Assembly (NCBI GenBank): GCA_031271075.1
Contig: JAISWN010000125.1
Location: forward strand, 1 to 5,545
Length of the DNA stretch: 5,545 bases
Source: Treponema sp.
GTDB lineage: Bacteria > Spirochaetota > Spirochaetia > Treponematales > Breznakiellaceae
Direction of reading: 5' to 3'
Position numbers and translations under genes: made by a program. Shown piece by piece: positions 1 through 4,687 of this stretch. The notes under the pieces were generated by a model. It had not been told where the DNA came from and did not search any database. It saw only the letters and a program-made list of their open reading frames with translations. How positions within the stretch are numbered: the stretch's first letter is position 1; every line of letters starts with the position of its first letter.

Positions 1-680
1 ACCCCGATACCCTTAAGGGTAATGCCCGAGGATGCGTAGAAGGCCCCGGCTTCAAGGGCGCCCAGGATGGCGGCGGCGGATTTTTCCTTCCCCAGGGCCA
101 TGATGAAGCCGCCGCCGTAACGGGAACGGTGGTGGAAATCATCGGAGGCGATACCCCAGACCCGGCGGCCGGCGCTTAAAAGGGCGTCCCAGAGATCCGT
201 GGCTACCGCCCGGCCGGCGTTGTTCATCTTTACGTTGTGGTTGTATATTTCCAGGGCCGTGTAGCCGGTAAGCTCCAGAAGCTGCTCCAGGGGCCAGTAC
301 CCGTCCTCGTAGATGTGGGGATGACAGATAATGTTGATTCCCCCCTGACGCCTCACCTGGTCAAAGATCCGCTGGTGGTTTGTTTGGTCAAGCCCGTCGT
401 CGTCATAGGAACCGATGTTGACGCCCAGGGTTTGCCGGGCTTCCTTCTTGAATTCCACGCCCCGGAAGACCACCATGCCGTTTATCCCCTCCACCGCCGA
501 CACGTCGGTCATAACCAGGTGATCGGTAATGGCCAGGAAATCGTATTGCATGATCCGGTCCCTGTAGGTAGCCGCCACTTCTTCCAGAGGATAATGACCG
601 CAGGGGCTTGCATCCGTATGGGTATGCAAATTGCCCTTCAGCCAGACGCCGTTCCGCTCATAGGGGTTTTGTATTTTCAT
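1..680 (-). CDS. PHP-domain metal-dependent phosphoesterase (C-terminus beyond left edge)
   Basis: I read 226 codons on the minus strand from the ATG at 680-678; no stop occurs before the window edge, so the C-terminus is missing. The PHP (polymerase and histidinol phosphatase) metal-site motifs appear in order: LHTHTD (H19, H21), ITDH (D53, H54), GVEF (E76), CHPH (H120), EIYNHN (about 144-149) and SDDFHH (D181, H183). This full ligand set suggests an active di- or trinuclear metal phosphoesterase, probably cytoplasmic since no signal peptide is present. PHP proteins include histidinol phosphatases, nucleoside or oligonucleotide phosphatases and polymerase-associated domains. There is no polymerase domain here, and the substrate cannot be told from sequence. 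No Shine-Dalgarno sequence precedes the ATG. The gene lies 62 bp past the stop of the HEAT-repeat gene, beyond a terminator, so it probably has its own promoter. Confidence 0.9.
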   Translation of the reverse strand, partial: MKIQNPYERNGVWLKGNLHTHTDASPCGHYPLEEVAATYRDRIMQYDFLAITDHLVMTDVSAVEGINGMVVFRGVEFKKEARQTLGVNIGSYDDDGLDQTNHQRIFDQVRRQGGINIICHPHIYEDGYWPLEQLLELTGYTALEIYNHNVKMNNAGRAVATDLWDALLSAGRRVWGIASDDFHHRSRYGGGFIMALGKEKSAAAILGALEAGAFYASSGITLKGIG

Positions 681-699
681 TATGATGACCAGTCATGAG

Positions 700-728
700 A
701 TAATAACAAAAAAGAGCCGCCCTTTCCA
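700..728 (-). promoter_or_regulatory. Candidate promoter for the PHP gene
   Basis: On the minus strand a TGGAAA -35 (723-728, 4/6) and a TATTAT -10 (700-705, 5/6) are 17 bp apart. Transcription would start near 693, about 13 nt before the ATG. The -35 would sit inside the loop of the upstream gene's terminator. A short palindrome, ATGAC-CA-GTCAT (685-696), overlaps the expected start point and could be an operator. Both are weak, motif-only calls. Confidence 0.25.
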
Positions 729-735
729 GCGGCTC
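708..735 (-). terminator. Intrinsic terminator of the HEAT-repeat gene
   Basis: Read on the minus strand, a perfect 7-bp stem GAGCCGC/GCGGCTC with an 8-nt loop is followed directly by six T. It begins 7 nt after the TAA of the HEAT-repeat gene. This is a textbook rho-independent terminator, and it separates that gene from the PHP gene downstream. Confidence 0.88.
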
Positions 736-742
736 CCGCCCC

Positions 743-1474
743 TTACCGTTTGTCCTGGCCGCTGCCGGGATGGCCGGTAAGATCGGCCAAAGCCTGTTTT
801 GCCCGATCCCGCACCGGGGGAATGTAACGGCCGTCGGCGATACGCATAAGCACCCGGATAACACTGGGGTCTTTGATGCCGCCGCTCTTCGCGGCGATTT
901 TCTCAAATGCCTCAATGGCCGAAAGGGCAAGCAGGTTGTCGGGGTTAAGCACGTCAAAACGGGACACGATCCAGGCGATGGCGTTTGCCGTCTCCTCATT
1001 GTCGTTGAGCCCTATTTTCGCCAGGGATTTTACCGCTTCGGCAAGCACCATAGGCTCCGTGTCGGCCATGACGATCTTTATCAGCGCGTCTTTTGCCTCC
1101 GGGGTACCCAATTCGCCCAGATAAGTGGCGGCTTTGGTTCTGACGTCAGGGTAATTGTTGACCAGCCGCCCGTTTTCCCGGGCCTTGTTTACCGTTCCCT
1201 CAAGGGAAAGATACTCCAGGGCGGAACGAACCTCTTCGCCGGTATTACCCCGGCTGATCGCGTCCCCGATATACTCCAGGGCGATCATCTTCTGATCCCG
1301 GCTGTCGGTACGGCTCTGCTCCCGGATGATTATCATCTCCACCGACTCCTGAAGATACGATTGTTCCACCGTCATTTCCCGCCCGGGGGGCCGATCGCTA
1401 TCCTGACCCATTGTTAAAGCCGCGATAAATAAAAACATAAAGCTAAAGCCGGCAAAACATCTCGCAGTTTTCAT
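743..1474 (-). CDS. Exported HEAT-repeat protein
   Basis: This 243-residue protein has a signal peptide: K2 and R5, a hydrophobic stretch from about 8 to 21, and a likely signal peptidase I site near TMG-QD (23/24). The rest is helical with HEAT-like units near 62-95, 109-135, 140-172, 182-213 and 219-235; the clearest is the D-V-R-T-K-A-A unit at 110. HEAT/PBS-lyase repeats form superhelical scaffolds for protein binding, so an adaptor role in the periplasm is inferred; no catalytic motif is visible. The ATG start is supported by AGGAG 9 nt upstream (1484-1488). The tail is short and charged (GSGQDKR). It may be co-transcribed with the lipoprotein gene 112 bp upstream, since the palindromes between them lack terminator T-runs. 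Confidence 0.85.
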   Translation of the reverse strand: MKTARCFAGFSFMFLFIAALTMGQDSDRPPGREMTVEQSYLQESVEMIIIREQSRTDSRDQKMIALEYIGDAISRGNTGEEVRSALEYLSLEGTVNKARENGRLVNNYPDVRTKAATYLGELGTPEAKDALIKIVMADTEPMVLAEAVKSLAKIGLNDNEETANAIAWIVSRFDVLNPDNLLALSAIEAFEKIAAKSGGIKDPSVIRVLMRIADGRYIPPVRDRAKQALADLTGHPGSGQDKR

Positions 1475-1511
1475 AATTTTTTACTCCTTCCCGATTTTTA
1501 ACTTAAGGTCA

Positions 1512-1534
1512 TTCCAAAATCTGACATTTTGGAA
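1512..1534. repeat. Palindrome 1, related to the one at 1548-1575
   Basis: TTCCAAAAT, CTGAC, ATTTTGGAA: perfect 9-nt arms around a 5-nt centre. No T-run follows on either strand, so it is not a standard intrinsic terminator. On the minus strand it shares its GTTGTTC beginning and its TCAG centre with the neighbouring palindrome, which suggests two copies of one dispersed element. Confidence 0.75.
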
Positions 1535-1547
1535 CAACACGCGGAAT

Positions 1548-1575
1548 TTGTTCGGAAACTGAAGTTTCCGAACAA
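1548..1575. repeat. Palindrome 2, 13-bp arms
   Basis: TTGTTCGGAAACT, GA, AGTTTCCGAACAA: perfect 13-nt arms, 11 bp before the lipoprotein stop codon in plus-strand order, hence just downstream of that gene. It forms a stable hairpin in RNA from either strand, but no T-run follows. It may stabilise the 3' end of the lipoprotein message or be a REP-like element. It resembles the palindrome at 1512-1534, with paired changes in the stem. Confidence 0.8.
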
Positions 1576-1586
1576 CTCTATTACAA

Positions 1587-2204
1587 TCAATTCACCATAA
1601 TAATTCTCCAGTGGCCGTCTATATTCTCCAGATCGTAAAGGATAAGCCGCCGCCCTTTCTCGTCGCGGGTATAGGCGGTTATCAGGGTTTGGGAGTTAAA
1701 CGTAATTTCATCTACCCGGTCATTGGCGTGGGAGGGAACGACTACATAGTTAAAATAATCCTGGGCATTGCGGAACTGTATCTGTCTGATCTTGGAAATA
1801 TCCTGCCCGCGGACCGCGGCTTCGGATACGTTTTTTTTATAAAGATCGTTGGCCGTTTCCTCAAGGAATTCGCGGGAGTTAATTCTCTTTACCGAGGAAT
1901 CGGCCAGCGCGGACATCCACGCCTCAAAGTTTTTTTCCCGGACGATGTTGTTTAACTTAAGAATCATTTCCTGGATATCCTGTATGGTAGTATCGTACTC
2001 TTCCTGGGAAACATCCTGGGGATCGAAAAGCTTTTCTTCAGGTTTTTCCTCAACCTCTTCCTCCGGAATCCGCTCCGCCGGGGGGGCAGGGGGAGGTTCC
2101 GCCGGCGCCTGGGGCGCGGGAGCTTCCGGAACCGCCGCCTGTTCTGTCGAACATGACAGCGCCAAAAACAAAGGAACCATCAAGATCCAAACAGACCGTT
2201 TCAT
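1587..2204 (-). CDS. Proline-rich lipoprotein, unknown function
   Basis: This 205-residue protein has K2, R3, a hydrophobic segment (5-16) and a lipobox-like LALSC ending at C18. It fits the relaxed spirochaetal lipobox and predicts a lipid-anchored protein. Residues 25-58 form a low-complexity linker rich in Pro and Ala, then Glu, of the kind that holds a domain away from a membrane. Residues 62-205 look like one globular domain. Its start (helix about 70-100, FEAWMSAL) and final strand (DGHWRIIMVN) resemble NTF2-like or SnoaL-like folds, but this is a weak impression and no catalytic residues stand out. The TGA stop is at 1587-1589. No Shine-Dalgarno precedes the ATG, and the predicted promoter places the transcript start at or next to it. 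Confidence 0.85.
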   Translation of the reverse strand: MKRSVWILMVPLFLALSCSTEQAAVPEAPAPQAPAEPPPAPPAERIPEEEVEEKPEEKLFDPQDVSQEEYDTTIQDIQEMILKLNNIVREKNFEAWMSALADSSVKRINSREFLEETANDLYKKNVSEAAVRGQDISKIRQIQFRNAQDYFNYVVVPSHANDRVDEITFNSQTLITAYTRDEKGRRLILYDLENIDGHWRIIMVN

Positions 2205-2210
2205 AAATAT

Positions 2211-2239
2211 ATTTTACTTTATTTTCGGTTTTAAATCAA
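2211..2239 (-). promoter_or_regulatory. Promoter of the lipoprotein gene
   Basis: On the minus strand TTGATT (2234-2239, 4/6) and TAAAAT (2211-2216, 5/6) are 17 bp apart in an AT-rich stretch. The expected start point is about 2203-2205, which coincides with the ATG at 2204, so the message may be leaderless. The -35 box is 15 bp from that of the divergent coaD promoter. Confidence 0.55.
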
Positions 2240-2254
2240 ATTCCGGGCGCGCTC

Positions 2255-2283
2255 TTGACCCGATCCGGATAAGCCCTTATGTT
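2255..2283 (+). promoter_or_regulatory. Promoter of coaD
   Basis: TTGACC (2255-2260, 5/6) and TATGTT (2278-2283, 4/6) are 17 bp apart. The start point would fall at about 2290, immediately before the coaD ATG, again implying a leaderless or nearly leaderless message. No Shine-Dalgarno sequence is visible in the upstream region. Confidence 0.45.
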
Positions 2284-2290
2284 TTAAACT

Positions 2291-2794
2291 ATGCTGAAAG
2301 CGGCGTTTCCGGGGACTTTTGATCCTCCCACCCTGGGCCATTTGAACATAATCCAGCGGGCGGCGTCGATTTTTGACGAGCTTCTCGTGGTGGTAGCCGA
2401 AAACCGCCAGAAGAAATACCTCTTTTCCGCCGGAGAGCGGGTTTCCATGGTAAGGGAACTGGTAAAAGACCGGGGCAACGTCTCGGTGGCGGTATGCGAT
2501 ACCCTTATCGTCAGCTTCCTCCAGCAGCGGGATATCAGGCTACTGGTCCGGGGGGTCCGGGGCGTGGACGATTTTTCCTACGAATTTGAACTCTCTATGA
2601 TGAACAAAACCCTGGATCCCCGTATAGAGACCCTTTTTATGACCACGGATCCGGAGTATTTCGTGCTGCGTTCCTCCTCGATCAAGGAACTGGCCTCTTT
2701 CCATGGGAATATTTCCGGCATGGTGCCTTCCCTGGTAGCGGATGCCCTGAAGCTGAAGTACCCCGGCCCCGGACGTTCATCAGGCGCCCCTTGA
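2291..2794 (+). CDS. coaD: Phosphopantetheine adenylyltransferase (PPAT)
   Basis: This cytoplasmic enzyme transfers AMP from ATP to 4'-phosphopantetheine, giving dephospho-CoA, the penultimate step of CoA synthesis. The protein has 167 residues; the family is usually about 160. Visible motifs are GTFDPPTLGH (8-17), with the T/HxGH nucleotidyltransferase signature at T14-H17; NRQKKYLF with K41/K42; VRGVRGVDDFSYEFE (87-100); and RSSSIKEL (127-134), where the family has an ISST-like ATP-binding segment. The C-terminal stretch GNISGMVPSLVADALKLKY is typical. The tail PGPGRSSGAP is slightly longer than usual. The start is fixed: an in-frame TAA lies at 2285-2287, and the catalytic motif begins at residue 8. 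The gene is divergent from the lipoprotein gene and lacks a Shine-Dalgarno. I see no clear terminator behind it. Confidence 0.97.
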   Translation: MLKAAFPGTFDPPTLGHLNIIQRAASIFDELLVVVAENRQKKYLFSAGERVSMVRELVKDRGNVSVAVCDTLIVSFLQQRDIRLLVRGVRGVDDFSYEFELSMMNKTLDPRIETLFMTTDPEYFVLRSSSIKELASFHGNISGMVPSLVADALKLKYPGPGRSSGAP

Positions 2795-2849
2795 CCCGGC
2801 GGGATTCCTTCGTCCCAAACCGTTTCGCCCGGTGAAACCAAACGTGGAA

Positions 2850-2867
2850 CCGAAACCGAAACCGAAA
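2850..2867 (+). repeat. Three tandem CCGAAA hexamers
   Basis: CCGAAA occurs three times head to tail and ends 1 bp before the TTGACA -35 of the rpmF promoter. Such short repeats can change copy number by slippage. Its place just upstream of -35 could affect promoter strength, which is inference. Confidence 0.8.
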
Positions 2868-2868
2868 C

Positions 2869-2897
2869 TTGACATTTTGCCCGGGTTTTGGTAAATT
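2869..2897 (+). promoter_or_regulatory. Promoter of rpmF-acpP(-rnc)
   Basis: A perfect TTGACA -35 (2869-2874) lies 17 bp before TAAATT (2892-2897, 4/6). This would give a leader of about 70 nt before rpmF. A second candidate, TTGGGA (2900-2905) with TATCCT (2923-2928), also 17 bp apart, could be a tandem promoter. The sequence CTTGACATTTTG at 2868-2879 recurs with a GG insertion at 2899-2912, so the region looks duplicated. Confidence 0.55.
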
Positions 2898-2974
2898 TCT
2901 TGGGACATTTTGATTTAAAGGCTATCCTTCATACCAGGTGTGCGGACAGTTTTTAGTTAAGCGAGGTTATATAC

Positions 2975-3163
2975 ATGGCAGTACCCAGATTTAAGACGTC
3001 GAAGGCGAGGACCCGCCGCCGGCAATCCATCAACATGAAGCTTGTTTCTCCCGCGTTGGTCGAGTGTAGTACCTGTGGAAACCGGGTTTTACTGCATCGT
3101 GTCTGCCCAAAATGCGGTTTTTACCGGGGCAAGCAAGTTATCGTTCCCGATTCAAAGGTCTAA
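2975..3163 (+). CDS. rpmF: Large ribosomal subunit protein bL32
   Basis: The 62-residue protein begins with MAVPRFKTSKARTRRR, the conserved basic N-terminus that contacts 23S rRNA. It is the zinc-binding (C+) form of L32: CSTC (C31, C34) and CPKC (C44, C47) form a four-cysteine ribbon. The ATG is supported by GAGG 8 nt upstream (2963-2966). Its stop is 25 bp before acpP, so the two are almost certainly co-transcribed. Pairing of rpmF with fatty-acid synthesis genes is common in bacteria (rpmF-plsX-fab clusters); here plsX and the fab genes are absent and acpP follows directly. I see no separate zinc-free L32 copy in this window. Confidence 0.97.
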   Translation: MAVPRFKTSKARTRRRQSINMKLVSPALVECSTCGNRVLLHRVCPKCGFYRGKQVIVPDSKV

Positions 3164-3188
3164 ACAAGGAAACAGAGAGGACAGGTAA

Positions 3189-3425
3189 ATGGACGAGTTG
3201 TTCGAAAAGATGAAGAAGCTTATTGCCTATAAGCTGGAAGTTGACGCGGAAAAGATCACCCCGGACGCTTCTTTCCGGCAGGATCTGGGCGCCGACAGCC
3301 TGGATACCTATGAGCTGGTCTACGCTATTGAGGAAGAGATAGGCATCACCATTCCGGATGAAAAGGCCAATGAATTTGAAACTGTCAGGGATGCCTACGA
3401 GTATATAAAATCCCAACAGAAGTAA
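3189..3425 (+). CDS. acpP: Acyl carrier protein
   Basis: ACP carries growing fatty-acyl chains as thioesters on a 4'-phosphopantetheine arm and also supplies lipid synthesis. The 78-residue acidic protein has the classic GADSLDTYELV motif, with the modified serine at S37, followed by the acidic recognition helix (VYAIEEEIGITIPDE). Length and residue spacing match FAS-type ACPs rather than polyketide or peptide carrier domains. GAGAGGA (3175-3181), 7 nt before the ATG, is a strong ribosome binding site. It lies between rpmF and rnc on the same strand. The coaD product upstream provides the precursor of the CoA used by the ACP synthase, which is not in this window. Confidence 0.97.
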   Translation: MDELFEKMKKLIAYKLEVDAEKITPDASFRQDLGADSLDTYELVYAIEEEIGITIPDEKANEFETVRDAYEYIKSQQK

Positions 3426-3429
3426 AACA

Positions 3430-3472
3430 CGGGGCCTCTGCGGGCTGTGCCGCCCCGCTTTTCAGGCGGGGC
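3430..3472 (+). other. Alternative G+C-rich hairpins between acpP and rnc
   Basis: GCCCCGC (3452-3458) pairs perfectly with GCGGGGC (3466-3472) around a 7-nt loop. Its first six bases can instead pair with CGGGGC (3430-3435), so the two hairpins exclude each other. No T-run follows, so this is not a plain terminator. It sits in the leader of rnc. In E. coli, RNase III cleaves a stem-loop in its own leader to limit its expression, and a similar role is possible here. Confidence 0.5.
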
Positions 3473-3484
3473 CTTCCCCCGGAC

Positions 3485-3489
3485 AGGAG
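3485..3489 (+). promoter_or_regulatory. Probable ribosome binding site for rnc
   Basis: AGGAG in the purine-rich stretch GGACAGGAGAAAAG is followed at 7 nt by a TTA codon (3497) and at 10 nt by ACG (3500), both in the rnc frame. No ATG, GTG or TTG lies at the usual distance. The best binding site in the region therefore points to a non-standard initiation codon or a base error. Confidence 0.5.
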
Positions 3490-3547
3490 AAAAGCCTTAA
3501 CGGCCTTTCAGAAAGCCGCCGGTATCAAGTTCAAGAACCTTGAACTG

Positions 3548-4192
3548 TTGAACCTTTCTTTTACCCATCGATCCCTGGCCAACGAGTCCGGCCGTTTGGG
3601 CAACAACGAGCGGCTGGAATTCCTGGGGGACGCTGTTCTTGGGGCGGTAAGCGCCACCCTGCTCTACGGAATTTTCACCGAAAAGAAAGAAGGGGATCTG
3701 GCCAAGATAAAATCCGTGGTAGTCTCGGAGAATATCCTTGCCGGTATCGCCAGGGAACTGCAAATCGACGCCCAACTCCTCCTGGGCAAGGGGGAGGAGC
3801 TTTCCGGAGGGCGGACAAAAAACGCCATCCTGGCCGACGCGCTGGAAGCCCTGATCGGCGCCTTGTACCTGGATTCCGGTTATAAGGCCGCTTACACCTT
3901 TGTTTCCCGCCTCATCGGCCCGGAGATCGGCCGGGTAACCGAGGAGAACTACCACCGGGACTACAAATCACTTTTGCAGGAACTGAGCCAGCGGGACTAC
4001 CGGGATTACCCCGAGTACCACATGGTTAAACACTCCGGCCCGGAGCACGATCGCCTGTACTGGATGGAAGTGACGGTCAACGGCAGCGTTTACGGGCCGG
4101 GAATGGGCCGGAACAAGAAAGCCGCCGAACAGGAAGCGGCAAAGATCGCCTGGGATGCCCTGACACAGCCCTCCGCCAAACCCTCAGGATAA
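3548..4192 (+). CDS. rnc: Ribonuclease III (N-terminus probably begins near 3497)
   Basis: This endonuclease cuts double-stranded RNA in rRNA precursors and structured messages. The signature NNERLEFLGDAVL (19-31 from TTG 3548) and ADALEALIGALYLDSG contain the expected acidic residues E21, E24, D28, D97 and E100. A C-terminal double-stranded-RNA-binding domain spans about 138-206. TTG 3548 is the only canonical start, but it leaves just four residues before FTHRS. The open frame upstream encodes a family-like N-terminus (LTAFQKAAGIKFKNLELL) from 3497, and counting from there puts D28 at position 45, as in E. coli. That stretch has no ATG, GTG or TTG, though AGGAG sits correctly for 3497-3500. 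I give 3548 as the conservative start and believe the true one lies upstream. The gene is probably in the rpmF-acpP operon. Confidence 0.93.
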   Translation: MNLSFTHRSLANESGRLGNNERLEFLGDAVLGAVSATLLYGIFTEKKEGDLAKIKSVVVSENILAGIARELQIDAQLLLGKGEELSGGRTKNAILADALEALIGALYLDSGYKAAYTFVSRLIGPEIGRVTEENYHRDYKSLLQELSQRDYRDYPEYHMVKHSGPEHDRLYWMEVTVNGSVYGPGMGRNKKAAEQEAAKIAWDALTQPSAKPSG

Positions 4193-4208
4193 GGGAAATT
4201 CGGGCGCA

Positions 4209-4226
4209 TCCGGCGCAAACGCCGGA
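4209..4226 (+). other. Hairpin downstream of rnc
   Basis: TCCGGCG and CGCCGGA are perfect 7-nt arms around a CAAA tetraloop, 17 nt after the rnc stop. The nearest T-run (4247-4252) is 20 nt away, so it is not a standard terminator. It could protect the 3' end of the rnc message or work with a factor-dependent terminator. Confidence 0.5.
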
Positions 4227-4241
4227 CCGGGCTATCCGCTT

Positions 4242-4273
4242 GTATCTTTTTTGCCTGCGGTAAAAAAGGATAC
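4242..4273. other. Hairpin with T6/A6 stem
   Basis: GTATC-T6 pairs with A6-G-GATAC with one bulged G; the GCC TGC GGT loop can close by three more pairs, one of them G-U. The homopolymers lie inside the stem rather than after it, so termination on either strand would be atypical. Between here and the promoter at 4337 there is only a weak 5-bp hairpin (CCGGC/GCCGG, 4302-4317). Confidence 0.4.
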
Positions 4274-4336
4274 CGCTTCTATCCCTTGCGCCATTTTCAA
4301 CCCGGCCTCCCTGCCGGTCCGCAGGTTTTAGTCCTA

Positions 4337-4365
4337 TTGCATTATTTTACGGATTGTGGTATATT
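4337..4365 (+). promoter_or_regulatory. Candidate promoter of the leader/ncRNA
   Basis: TTGCAT (4337-4342, 3/6) and TATATT (4360-4365, 5/6) are 17 bp apart in an AT-rich island. Transcription would start at about 4371-4373, just before the first paired segment of the predicted RNA fold (ATAGGG, 4374-4379). A perfect TTGACA at 4369-4374 has no usable -10 at normal spacing. Confidence 0.4.
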
Positions 4366-4442
4366 CTTTTGACATAGGGTAGAATCCCCGGATCCACAAG
4401 GGTATTTTACCCGCGCCGATTCTTTAAGTAGGGAGGTAAGAC

Positions 4443-4532
4443 ATGCCCTATCACAGGCCGCCGGACGCGCAAGCCGCCCTAACAGCGCCTTTTACCCCCC
4501 CCCGAATCACTTTAGCGAAGATTACCGGCTAA
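4443..4532 (+). CDS. Small proline-rich ORF or leader peptide (29 aa)
   Basis: The ATG follows GGGAGG (4431-4436) at 6 nt, the best ribosome binding site in this intergenic region. The peptide starts MPYHRPPDAQAAL and ends RITLAKITG; it has two Pro-Pro pairs, RPPD and TPPR, and is not a recognised family. Pro-Pro-Asp is a known context for ribosome pausing relieved by EF-P, so a regulatory leader peptide is possible. A run of nine C (4495-4503) lies inside the ORF. The TAA stop (4530-4532) falls in the loop of a CCGGC/GCCGG hairpin. It may be a chance ORF, a leader peptide, or the 5' part of a phase-variable gene. Only the start signal supports translation. Confidence 0.4.
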   Translation: MPYHRPPDAQAALTAPFTPPRITLAKITG

Positions 4533-4621
4533 AGGCCGGAACTTCAGAACAGATACATTTTCCCCGCCGGTCATCGCCGGGGACCGCTCCGCTTATCGTT
4601 TCCATTTCTTTAGGGTGTTAT

Positions 4622-4667
4622 AAAGGCCCCTTCCGCAAGACAAACTCGCGGCGGGGGCTTTTTGTTT
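4622..4667 (+). terminator. Intrinsic terminator before the exported-protein gene
   Basis: AAAGGCCCC (4622-4630) pairs with GGGGC plus the start of the T-run (4654-4662), through nine pairs with one G-U. An inner CCGC/GCGG helix (4633-4636 with 4648-4651) extends it. The stem ends in CTTTTTGTTT. It is strong and correctly oriented to end the candidate RNA that starts near 4372. It lies 64 bp before the next ATG, where it could also serve as a regulated attenuator. Confidence 0.85.
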
Positions 4668-4674
4668 ATACCGG

Positions 4675-4687
4675 CGCGGGTCCCGCG
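4675..4687. promoter_or_regulatory. G+C-rich palindrome, possible operator
   Basis: CGCGGG-T-CCCGCG is a perfect 6+1+6 palindrome between the terminator and the next gene. I see no convincing -35/-10 pair between 4668 and 4731, so the gene may depend on read-through from upstream. The palindrome could be a protein-binding site or chance in G+C-rich DNA. Confidence 0.3.

Larger units (their letters stand above)
4372..4667 (+). ncRNA. Candidate structured leader RNA or sRNA
   Basis: This stretch has the shape of an independent short transcript: a promoter in front, an intrinsic terminator behind, and several hairpins between. ATAGGG (4374-4379) can pair with CCCTAT (4446-4451), enclosing AGAATC/GATTCT (4381-4386 with 4418-4423), which encloses GGGTA-TTT-TACCC (4400-4412). 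Further on are CCGGC/GCCGG (4525-4539) and CCCCG/CGGGG (4562-4582). I find no hallmarks of tmRNA, RNase P RNA, SRP RNA, or of the TPP, FMN or cobalamin riboswitches. It could be a cis-acting attenuator for the exported protein gene at 4732, a trans-acting sRNA, or the message of the small ORF it contains. Confidence 0.45.

Noticed and set aside
237..698. Plus-strand 153-codon frame opposite the PHP gene
   Set aside because: The minus strand carries the complete PHP motif set in order, so this frame is a shadow.
770..1417. Long plus-strand open frame opposite the HEAT-repeat gene
   Set aside because: It is antisense to a gene with a signal peptide, ribosome binding site, repeat pattern and terminator. 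Its translation has no recognisable domain.
1849..2322. Plus-strand open frame opposite the lipoprotein, running into coaD
   Set aside because: Its low-complexity Ser/Gly/Ala run is the mirror of the Pro/Glu linker codons of the lipoprotein, and it overlaps the start of coaD in a wrong frame.
2822..2838. Possible coaD terminator hairpin (GTTTC/GAAAC arms)
   Set aside because: The stem has only seven pairs including a G-U, and no T-run follows on the plus strand.
3497..3955. Minus-strand 152-codon frame opposite rnc
   Set aside because: It is the complement of conserved RNase III sequence, with no motif of its own.
4193..4442. tRNA gene or further coding gene downstream of rnc
   Set aside because: No cloverleaf with a T-loop GTTCRA-type core is visible. 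Short open frames there lack ribosome binding sites.
4372..4667. Known housekeeping RNA (tmRNA, RNase P, SRP RNA, 6S)
   Set aside because: I looked for their conserved cores (CCA-end with alanine acceptor stem, RNase P core motifs, SRP GGAAGG-type tip) and found none. A 6S-like long closing stem between the ends is also absent.
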